Origin: a virus
IMG/VR virus record: IMGVR_UViG_3300033183_000090
Span: 1 to 59,057 of that record
Direction: 5' to 3' (one strand)
DNA: 59,057 bases
The notes under the pieces were generated by a model. The model saw nothing but the letters and a program-made list of their open reading frames with translations. It was not told the DNA's origin and ran no database searches. Every line of letters begins with the position of its first letter. Within the stretch, counting starts at the first letter, position 1. A program made the translations under genes and the position numbers. Positions 24,744-32,157 of the stretch are shown here, in pieces.

Positions 24744-26603
24744 ATGGCACGTCTAAGACAACAGCATCCCCAGAACTATGTGAACTCGGGGAACATTCAC
24801 ACGGATTTCGAGAACGTCATCCGTTACATCAACGCGGCAGAACTTGGCGACAAAACAGTCGGTGAGCTTTTTGCCATCCTGTTTAACGAGGAAGGTGTAT
24901 TCCGTGGCCCAGTCCAGATGCGCGTTGACTCTACCAACGGGCTTCAGTTCCGCGTCGGTATGTACGCAGGGGAAGATGAAGGCTGGCAAGACCTCGTCTC
25001 GATCACAGACTTGCGCGGCCCTTCTGGCTCCAACGCAGGCGTGGTCGAAGGCCCGTTCTTCTACAACCGCCAAGACTTCAACATCACCACGGGTGTCTCG
25101 GTAATCATCCTAGACCCTGCTGGCGGCGGCAGTCTTTACTCAGCGGTCGATAACCCGACGGTTTCTTTCTCCGCACCAGAAGACAGCAACGGCTCGGTTC
25201 CCACGGCAACCGCGACTATTGATCCTGTAGCAGGGACAGTAACAGCCATCACGGTGACATCTCCCGGCTCTGGCTACCTCAACGCGCCGACTGTTACCAT
25301 TAGTAACCCTGTGAACGCAGGCGGCACAGCCGCAACAGCAACAGCGACGCTGGCGGCTGTACCTGCAAGCGCGGCCACTATTGGTTACAACTTTGACGCC
25401 GACACCGACGATGTTGTTGTATATAAAAACGGCCTACTCCTCGCCGAACTAACAAACGCTGGCACAAGCGAGTACACAAAGAACTCTGCGGCTAATCAGA
25501 TCGTGATTGACCCAGCGGTAGGAGCGGCGCTCGCTGACAAGTTTACGATCTATTCTGTACGCTCGCAGTCAGTTACCAACTTCCGTCGTCAGGATACGGA
25601 TATTAACGGTGCTACTTCGACCGTCCCATTCGTACACACAGCAGAAGAGAAAATCCTAGTCTGGCGCAACGGTATCCTTCAGGAAGAAGGTGGCGCGGCT
25701 GACTACTTGGCTAACCCGAACTCAAACACCATCACCTTCCTCGACGCTGGCGGCCTAGTCGTGGGCGACAAGATCAGCGTCCTGACTGTTGAGAACCAAG
25801 CGCTCAAAACAGTTGGCGGCCTGATGTTTGAGGAGGAGTACACCGATGCTTCCGGCTTTATCAAATGGGCAAAGATCGCGGTGCTTGATGACGAGATTCC
25901 GCAATCGAAGGTATCTAACCTCTCTGGCTCTCTTGCGACTAAGGCAAACATTAAGTCGCAGTCGACCTCGCCAGCATCGCCGACTACTGGTGACTTGTGG
26001 CTGGATACTTCTCTTGCGCCTTCTATCCTGAAGTTCTACGACGGTACTCAGTGGCTCGAAACATCGCCTGAATCCTCACTGCCGACATTCGTTCAAACGA
26101 ACGCAAACCAGTACGTCCGTGTAAATGGTACTGGTACGGCACTTGAGTATGGCGACATCGACTTCTCAGCACTCGTTCCTAAAACCTACATGGGCGCGGC
26201 GAACGGGGTGGCTACTCTGGACACTGGCGGTAAGATGCCAGTCAGCCAGTTGCCTGAGACTTTCTCGACCACCACGATCCCGTTCTTCTCAGTACACGAA
26301 GACAGCGCGGCTGGCATTGGTAATAAGACTTACTTTGTTACACGCCTGTTCAAGCAGACTATCCGCATCGACGGCATCGCCTACAAACTGAACGCAGGCT
26401 CTTGCACGATACAGTTGTCTGTAGATGGTGTGCCTGTTGGCAACACTTACGCTGTAACGACTACTGAGCAAAGTGAGAACCTAGCTACGGTTATCGAGAT
26501 CGACTCCACCGCAAACAGTAAGCGTCTGGAGTTGGTGGTTACTAACAACAGCGGAGGCCAATCTCTTGAGGTGGCTATCGCGGCGGCAACGGTGAACGTC
26601 TAA
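24744..26603 (+). CDS. Tail fibre protein
   Basis: This 619-residue protein has an N-terminal virion-binding segment (residues about 1-90) shared with the protein at 14294. A Gly/Thr-rich region containing SPGSGYLNAPTVTIS comes next, then two similar beta domains (VVVYKNGLLLAELTNAG and ILVWRNGILQEEGG), and a linker TTGDLWLDTS. The C-terminal part is beta-rich and likely trimeric. It should attach to the nozzle and contact the host. Transcription continues into the core genes. The start follows GGAGTTAAA. Confidence 0.82.
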   Translation: MARLRQQHPQNYVNSGNIHTDFENVIRYINAAELGDKTVGELFAILFNEEGVFRGPVQMRVDSTNGLQFRVGMYAGEDEGWQDLVSITDLRGPSGSNAGVVEGPFFYNRQDFNITTGVSVIILDPAGGGSLYSAVDNPTVSFSAPEDSNGSVPTATATIDPVAGTVTAITVTSPGSGYLNAPTVTISNPVNAGGTAATATATLAAVPASAATIGYNFDADTDDVVVYKNGLLLAELTNAGTSEYTKNSAANQIVIDPAVGAALADKFTIYSVRSQSVTNFRRQDTDINGATSTVPFVHTAEEKILVWRNGILQEEGGAADYLANPNSNTITFLDAGGLVVGDKISVLTVENQALKTVGGLMFEEEYTDASGFIKWAKIAVLDDEIPQSKVSNLSGSLATKANIKSQSTSPASPTTGDLWLDTSLAPSILKFYDGTQWLETSPESSLPTFVQTNANQYVRVNGTGTALEYGDIDFSALVPKTYMGAANGVATLDTGGKMPVSQLPETFSTTTIPFFSVHEDSAAGIGNKTYFVTRLFKQTIRIDGIAYKLNAGSCTIQLSVDGVPVGNTYAVTTTEQSENLATVIEIDSTANSKRLELVVTNNSGGQSLEVAIAAATVNV

Positions 26604-27583
26604 TGGCTACAACTATCCCCGGAATGTCAGACTTAGTACCCCACCATCTAGCGATGGAAGGTGGGGATGACTCGCTAGTCTACGCAGAGACTGGCGAACT
26701 TGTTATCCCGCTCAAAGTCCAGAGAGAACACCCGGCTCTGGTTCTTGCGGCGATGCAAGCCATCCAGAAATCTGGGGGTAACCCATCCCAATACTTCGTT
26801 GGCTCTAAGCAGGGCAACTACAACGACAAGACTGGACAACAGCAATTCGGGTGGGAAGATTGGATTATCAACGGGGTCGACTGGCTGGCAGATTCTCGCG
26901 TCGGTCAATCAGTAGCAAGCGCGGCAGTAACTTACGGAACCTCAAAACTAACTGGTGCATCAAACAAGCAAGCCCTAGCCTCCGCCGCAGGCGCTGGCCT
27001 TGGCTATTACGCGGGCGATGCAATCGGACAGGGCTTTGAGAACCTGACCTACAACAGGGACAACAAAGACGCGATTACTGCTGGGACAATGGACGAGCGT
27101 GGCTTCTTTTACACACCAGAGGCCGCCGCACGAACAGCGCCATCTGGCGGGGTGGGCGATGCCTTCTTGAACTTGTACGAGAACATGTCGACTGCTGGTA
27201 TGACAGGCGCTGGCCTCGGCGCTTCTGCTGGCTACATGCTTGGCGCACCAAAGCCAAACATTCCAAAACTAGACCTGTCACCAGCCGATAGTGAACTGGA
27301 TAACATCCCAACCAGTACGCCGACTGAGACCATCGACACCTACTTCAATGACAATGAAGCGGCAAACCAGAGCGCGACTCTTCCGACTGCTTACCCTGTG
27401 GGGGCAATGACGCCATCAGGTTTAAGCGGAAATGTGAACTACAAAACCAAAGTAAAAGACCGCGATACTGGTCAATACAATTACGTTAATCTTGACAACA
27501 ACGACGCGGCGGCCTTCTCGCGCTCTTTGCAAAATGCAAACAGGCGTAGACGGATCGGCTTCGGGGACAGAATCATTATATGA
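26603..27583 (+). CDS. Internal core / tail-associated protein with glycine-rich membrane-like segments
   Basis: This 326-residue protein has Ala/Gly-rich stretches (SAAGAGLGYYAGDAIGQG, AGLGASAGYMLGAP) that could enter a membrane, as in ejection proteins. It ends in RRRRIGFGDRIII. A related C-terminus (RRRGIGDRLVG) closes the protein at 28468, suggesting a shared targeting or binding tag. The gene lies between fibre and GNAT genes. The role in ejection is inferred. Confidence 0.65.
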   Translation: MATTIPGMSDLVPHHLAMEGGDDSLVYAETGELVIPLKVQREHPALVLAAMQAIQKSGGNPSQYFVGSKQGNYNDKTGQQQFGWEDWIINGVDWLADSRVGQSVASAAVTYGTSKLTGASNKQALASAAGAGLGYYAGDAIGQGFENLTYNRDNKDAITAGTMDERGFFYTPEAAARTAPSGGVGDAFLNLYENMSTAGMTGAGLGASAGYMLGAPKPNIPKLDLSPADSELDNIPTSTPTETIDTYFNDNEAANQSATLPTAYPVGAMTPSGLSGNVNYKTKVKDRDTGQYNYVNLDNNDAAAFSRSLQNANRRRRIGFGDRIII

Positions 27584-28023
27584 TCCGACTTGCAACGCAT
27601 GACGATGTAGAAAAAAGTGTAGAAATAGGCATCAAGTTCGCACAGGACAGCTATTACGGCACGATGCCTATAGACCGCCAGAAGATGCTAGACATGGCAG
27701 ACTGGGCGGTAGAAGCACCCGACTGGTTATTCCTAGTCTCAGAAGAAGACGGGGAGCAGGTCGGGTTTTTTTCTGCCTACCTCGACACTTCGATGTTCGG
27801 CCCAGCCGTCATCGCCATGCAACACCTCATGTACATACTTCCAGAACACCGTCACGGCATGACTGCTGTAAGGTTTCTGAAAGAATTTGAGAAGTGGGCA
27901 AGGGAGGTAGGAGCAGACAATCTGTACTTTGCGACTAGCGCCTTCGTCGACAACAGGTTCCACGCCCTAGCGGAGCGAATGGGCTTCGACTACATCGGGC
28001 CACAATTCGGCAAGAAGTTATGA
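27580..28023 (+). CDS. GNAT-fold acetyltransferase-like protein 1
   Basis: The 147 residues follow the GNAT order: IRLATHDDVEKS start, central strands, then MYILPEHRHGMTAVRFLKEF, which is the region that binds acetyl-CoA pyrophosphate, and a final GFDYIG strand. The usual Q/R-x-x-G-x-G/A is present as RHGMTA. Similar proteins lie beside internal-core genes in T7-like phages (gp13 position). Whether it is catalytic or purely structural is unknown. It overlaps both neighbours by 4 bp. Confidence 0.8.
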   Translation: MIRLATHDDVEKSVEIGIKFAQDSYYGTMPIDRQKMLDMADWAVEAPDWLFLVSEEDGEQVGFFSAYLDTSMFGPAVIAMQHLMYILPEHRHGMTAVRFLKEFEKWAREVGADNLYFATSAFVDNRFHALAERMGFDYIGPQFGKKL

Positions 28024-28466
28024 TTAGACTGGCTAAGCCTTCGGACATAGAACAGTCAGTAGAGCTTGGTCGTCAAATGTACCAACAGAGCATCTACTCA
28101 AAGTACCCATGGGACAACGAGAAGGCCACCAACATGGCCCTTCGCTATGGGAAAGATTCTGACAAATTATTTCTTGTGAAAGAACACGACGACAGGATCG
28201 TCGGGTTTCTCCTTGCGAACATAGGCTACCACTTCTACGGGCCAGCCAAAGTCGCATACGAACAGTTGTTCTATATACACCCAATGCACCGTGGCGGCAG
28301 TACCGCTGTTCGCATGATGAAGAAGCTCGAACACTGGGCCAGATTTAACGAGTGCGACCTTATCTGCTTCGGACAATCTGCCGAAGGGGTGGACGACAGA
28401 TGGAACAAGTTTTGCCAAAATCTAGGCTACAGCCCTGTGGGGACAACTTTCTTTAAGGATTTGTGA
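28020..28466 (+). CDS. GNAT-fold acetyltransferase-like protein 2
   Basis: This 148-residue paralogue of the preceding gene has the same start (MIRLAKPSDIEQSVELG), the core LFYIHPMHRGGSTAVRMMKK, and the end NLGYSPVGTTF. The two are a tandem duplication that has diverged strongly. The CoA-binding loop is HRGGSTA. The start overlaps the upstream stop (ATGA). Two different copies may act on different partners or form a heterodimer. It precedes the core genes. Confidence 0.8.
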   Translation: MIRLAKPSDIEQSVELGRQMYQQSIYSKYPWDNEKATNMALRYGKDSDKLFLVKEHDDRIVGFLLANIGYHFYGPAKVAYEQLFYIHPMHRGGSTAVRMMKKLEHWARFNECDLICFGQSAEGVDDRWNKFCQNLGYSPVGTTFFKDL

Positions 28467-28467
28467 G

Positions 28468-30372
28468 ATGTGCGGAGAATCCGGCTCTGACAATAGCGGC
28501 AACAACGACAGCACCACAACTGGTGTAGGCTCGTCGCCGAATAACGTCACGAACGAAACCGAAGTCGGCAAATCCGGCGGCGTCACTTCGTCGTCTGGAG
28601 TTGGCTCACGCGCAGACTTGGAGTCTCAAGGCTTCGACATGACCACGTTTGAGGATGTGTGGGACGACCCAGACTGGGCTACCGCAGATACACCAGACGT
28701 AATCGGGTACGAACAGCGAGAGGCAAACCGCGCCGCTAACCCGTTCGACAGGGACGGCGACGGTTCGATGTTCACGTCGACCTCCCTATCCGGCGTCGTA
28801 ACTGGCCCGTTCGGAAACGTACAGTCTTACCCCGGCCCAGACACGCTCAACAACGGCGTAACTAAAGACCAGTTCGTCCAAGACGCTCTGACCGCCAAAG
28901 GGTTTAGCGATACCTATAAAGGTGTAAGTAGCGGCAGGAACGCAGATGGCTCTTACAACGCTGTCCTTGACGGCAACGGTAATCCTGTACGCTCCGGCTC
29001 ATACGCCGCGACAGAGGCGCAGGCCGCCGCAGAATACGATGCGATGGTGGGCTATCAAAACGCCCGCTCATACGCCGAGCAACAATGGAACATGGAGCAA
29101 GCCGCCGCAATTAGAGACGGCTTATTCATCAGCCAAGACCTGATTGACATGGCTACTGGCAAAGTAGCTGGCGCTACTCAGGCACAGATTGCCGCCGCAC
29201 AAAACGAGTTTGGCGACCTCTATGGCCGTGGCTACGCAGTGCAAGGCGGGACATTTGACGACCCGCTGGGTCAGTATATGGATTCCACGATTGCGTCTAT
29301 GAACGCATCGAACTTCCTTGGCTCTGACATCGGCGCGAACGCCTTCACCAACAATTTCATGCAAGGCTACAACGCCAGAACATCGAACAAAGACACTGGC
29401 GGTCTTAGGATGGAAGTCGACCAAGCAGGCAATGTAGGGTTCAGCACCCGAAGCCAGCGCTTTGGCGACGCCGCAGGTAACGTAGTTAAGAGCCTAATCG
29501 GCTCCTCGCTTGGCCCTGTCGGAGGTCTGCTTTTAGGTGGCGTGAACAACAACACCATGAACGCCTATGGCGCTAACGTCCCCGGCTATGGCCCAGTTAC
29601 AAGCACCATGTCGTTCGGCCCCGGCGAAGTCTTGGGTAACTTCTTGGGCGGCCAAATCGGCAACGCTGTTGCGCCCCAAGTCGCACAGGGCATTTACGGC
29701 CAAACTGGTAACGTAGACTTGGCGATAGCAGGCGGTGTAGCTACTGGCGTTGGTTCATCGGTCGGCGGCCAATACTTGGGCGGGTATGGTGCTAACCTTC
29801 TTGGCATGAAAGATTTCGTTATCGCTTCCGACGTTGGTTCTCCATACGCATCGCAGATGAACTCTGCCCTAGAGGCGCAAGGCTTAGACCGCAACGGGTT
29901 TAGCCAGAACCTCGGCGAGGAAAGCGGCAGTGGAACCCCAGCGCAAGCGGCGTCTGAAGGTGGTATTCTTCAAGTGCGAGATCAGAGCCTAGACGCCCCG
30001 CAAGATGGCGGTGGTCAACCTACTGGTCAACCAATCCAATATGTCGGCGCGTCTCAAAGCACAGACTTGGCGGCAGGAGATTTACCATCTGACGGGACAG
30101 AAAGCTATTTCGATGCCGACTACTGGCGTCAGATGCAACTCGCAGGGATGAACCCGAACGCCCAACAAGTAACGGCTTTGAACGGGACTTCATACGAAAC
30201 AGACCCAAATCCTCTGTTCAGCATGGGTACGCCCCAAGGCGTACAGTACGTCTCGAAGGGACGACAGAGGGACTATGGTAATGCTACATATAGCGTAGCA
30301 GAACCTTTACAACAATATCGCGGCGCTCGACGCCGAGGAATCGGCGACCGCTTGGTCGGGATCGTAGTCTAA
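28468..30372 (+). CDS. Large core / tail-associated protein, 634 aa
   Basis: The N-terminus MCGESGSDNSGNND is Ser/Asn/Gly-rich with Cys at position 2, like the next gene's MCGGGGSKSGSS. The body is Gly/Ala/Gln-rich. A segment around residues 340-470 (LGPVGGLLLGGVNN, GGQIGNAVAPQV, IAGGVATGVGSSVGG) has glycine-zipper-like hydrophobic repeats that could cross membranes during ejection. The C-terminus RRRGIGDRLVGIVV resembles that of the 326-residue protein upstream. No enzyme motif is seen. Confidence 0.65.
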   Translation: MCGESGSDNSGNNDSTTTGVGSSPNNVTNETEVGKSGGVTSSSGVGSRADLESQGFDMTTFEDVWDDPDWATADTPDVIGYEQREANRAANPFDRDGDGSMFTSTSLSGVVTGPFGNVQSYPGPDTLNNGVTKDQFVQDALTAKGFSDTYKGVSSGRNADGSYNAVLDGNGNPVRSGSYAATEAQAAAEYDAMVGYQNARSYAEQQWNMEQAAAIRDGLFISQDLIDMATGKVAGATQAQIAAAQNEFGDLYGRGYAVQGGTFDDPLGQYMDSTIASMNASNFLGSDIGANAFTNNFMQGYNARTSNKDTGGLRMEVDQAGNVGFSTRSQRFGDAAGNVVKSLIGSSLGPVGGLLLGGVNNNTMNAYGANVPGYGPVTSTMSFGPGEVLGNFLGGQIGNAVAPQVAQGIYGQTGNVDLAIAGGVATGVGSSVGGQYLGGYGANLLGMKDFVIASDVGSPYASQMNSALEAQGLDRNGFSQNLGEESGSGTPAQAASEGGILQVRDQSLDAPQDGGGQPTGQPIQYVGASQSTDLAAGDLPSDGTESYFDADYWRQMQLAGMNPNAQQVTALNGTSYETDPNPLFSMGTPQGVQYVSKGRQRDYGNATYSVAEPLQQYRGARRRGIGDRLVGIVV

Positions 30373-30384
30373 AAGGAGAACATC

Positions 30385-31245
30385 ATGTGTGGTGGCGGCG
30401 GTAGCAAGTCTGGAAGTAGCGCTCCAGTAGCACGAAACAATTCAGGTGGCGGCGGTGGCGGCGGTGGCGGTAACGCCCGTAGCACTCCAGCGGCAACCAG
30501 CGTAAGAGGCTCACAGCAGTTCGTCGATAATACGAGCAACGGCAATACTGGTGCGCAACTCCAGCGCCAAAACAGCAGGCCATCTTCTCCAGAAGCGAGC
30601 GGCGGTGGGGCTTCTTCGGCTGTACCCGGCGCATCTGCCGCACCGCAGACTTTCGTAGGCAATACAGGCGTCTCTGTCCGTGGCCCATCTATGACCGACA
30701 AGTCTTTGTCGTTCATTCCGGGTCAAGGTGAAGTCGGCGCTGATGCGGCGATGGAAGCGATCCTGCCTGAGAACGTAACAATGATGACTGGCCGTAGCCC
30801 ATTCGCTACGGGTCGCCGTCAGTATCTAGCCTCAGACTTCCAAGCAAACCCTGAAGTCCCCGGCGGCGACGCGACAGTTGGCGACCAGCAATTCGCTCCA
30901 GCAGTTGGCGGTGGTGAACCCGGTGTAGGTGTACAAGGCTTCGGCCAGCGTGCATTGGTCGGTGGCGAGGCACAAATCGCGCAAGCGGGCGGTGCTGAGT
31001 CGAACGCAATGGAGACTGGCCTACCAGCAGAAACTGCTCCGGCAGACTTGCAGGCAGACCCGAACTATGTAACTCCAGCGCCCGGTAAAATCTACATTGG
31101 CGATCAGCAATATAACCTGCCAGCAGGCGGTCAAAATATCGCGGCACTTATCCCGAACTCAAGGGAAGCAATGATGCGTGCAGTCGGCCCAATTTCTCGT
31201 GGCCTTATGTCTGCGCGTTCTGGGTTTGGCCGACGCTACAGTTAA
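30385..31245 (+). CDS. Glycine/alanine-rich virion-associated protein, 286 aa
   Basis: The protein starts MCGGGGSKSGSS, followed by a poly-Gly run near residues 20-29 encoded by GGT/GGC repeats. The middle is Pro/Ala/Gly-rich and mostly disordered, with a possible beta motif KIYIGDQQYNLPAG. It ends in SGFGRRYS, a shorter relative of the basic tails of two upstream proteins. A flexible component of the internal core is likely. The start has AAGGAGAACATC. Confidence 0.6.
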   Translation: MCGGGGSKSGSSAPVARNNSGGGGGGGGGNARSTPAATSVRGSQQFVDNTSNGNTGAQLQRQNSRPSSPEASGGGASSAVPGASAAPQTFVGNTGVSVRGPSMTDKSLSFIPGQGEVGADAAMEAILPENVTMMTGRSPFATGRRQYLASDFQANPEVPGGDATVGDQQFAPAVGGGEPGVGVQGFGQRALVGGEAQIAQAGGAESNAMETGLPAETAPADLQADPNYVTPAPGKIYIGDQQYNLPAGGQNIAALIPNSREAMMRAVGPISRGLMSARSGFGRRYS

Positions 31246-31257
31246 GGAGTCTGAGGC

Positions 31258-32157
31258 ATGGCTTACGGCGAAGCTATTGGGCGCATAGGGGGTAGCTTCT
31301 ATGAACCCGGCTCACAGGGACAAGCGAAATGGAACCTGATCGGCGGTGTCGCCGATCTGGGGCTTTCGTTTATCCAGAACAAAAGAGATCAGGACATGGC
31401 CGAAGCGGCCATGGCCTATCAAACACAGCTTGCCCAAGCACAGTACAACCTAGCCGCTAAGCAGGCCGCAGACGAAGCGGCAATTCGACAGCGCGTACTC
31501 CAACGCGCATCAGAGCTAGACTACGCAATGAAGACTGCGATGGCTAAGCTAGGCACACCAGCAATGGTGAACGCGGCTGACATCCAGCAGAACTACAACA
31601 CGTTCTACAACCAAGCCCGCGAGGACATGGATCGCACCGTAAGTCTGGTGGCTTCCAAAGGTCACGCCGATGCAATCCGCCGTGGCATGGATAACTCGAC
31701 CCAGCGTACAGACCAAGAGGCAGAGCTTGTTCGCAAGACTGCTCAGTCTATTCCGCAACTCCAGCAGGCCGCATGGGATGCCGCAATCGCTCGAAGCAAG
31801 GGTTATGCAGATACGCTCAACTATGGCCGCGATGCTGTTTACGACGACATCAGCACTGCATACGGCGCGGCGGCTAACCTTGAGAAGGGTATGCTGACCA
31901 ACAACGCTCCGTCTTACATGCAGACTGCGTACAACAACAGCGCAGACATTGCTAGTGGCGCGGCGGCTCGTGCGTCTGACTCTCAGACTTACCTCGGCAC
32001 AGCCGTTGGTAACTTTACTGAGCGTGTTGCTCCAAACGTAGGCTTCGCCCTGACAGGCAACGGATCGTTTGTCGATCCTAATGCCCAGCGCATACTAGAC
32101 TTAGAGCAAGAAAATGCACGCTTGCGTGGCGTTAGAGCAGGGACGACAACAGGATGA
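31258..32157 (+). CDS. Internal virion protein, helical, gp14-like position
   Basis: This 299-residue protein is almost all helix, with Ala/Gln-rich heptads (MAYQTQLAQAQYNLAAKQAA, RQRVLQRASELDYAMKTAM). Its size and place in front of two larger core genes match the small internal core protein of T7-type phages (gp14-like), which enters the outer membrane during ejection. The C-terminus has a short coiled coil (RILDLEQENARLRG). It is coupled to the next gene by a 4-bp overlap. Confidence 0.7.
   Translation: MAYGEAIGRIGGSFYEPGSQGQAKWNLIGGVADLGLSFIQNKRDQDMAEAAMAYQTQLAQAQYNLAAKQAADEAAIRQRVLQRASELDYAMKTAMAKLGTPAMVNAADIQQNYNTFYNQAREDMDRTVSLVASKGHADAIRRGMDNSTQRTDQEAELVRKTAQSIPQLQQAAWDAAIARSKGYADTLNYGRDAVYDDISTAYGAAANLEKGMLTNNAPSYMQTAYNNSADIASGAAARASDSQTYLGTAVGNFTERVAPNVGFALTGNGSFVDPNAQRILDLEQENARLRGVRAGTTTG

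Noticed and set aside
30440-30475. Short GGT/GGC repeat as a CRISPR or tandem DNA repeat
   Set aside because: It encodes a poly-glycine run in frame. There are no spacers.
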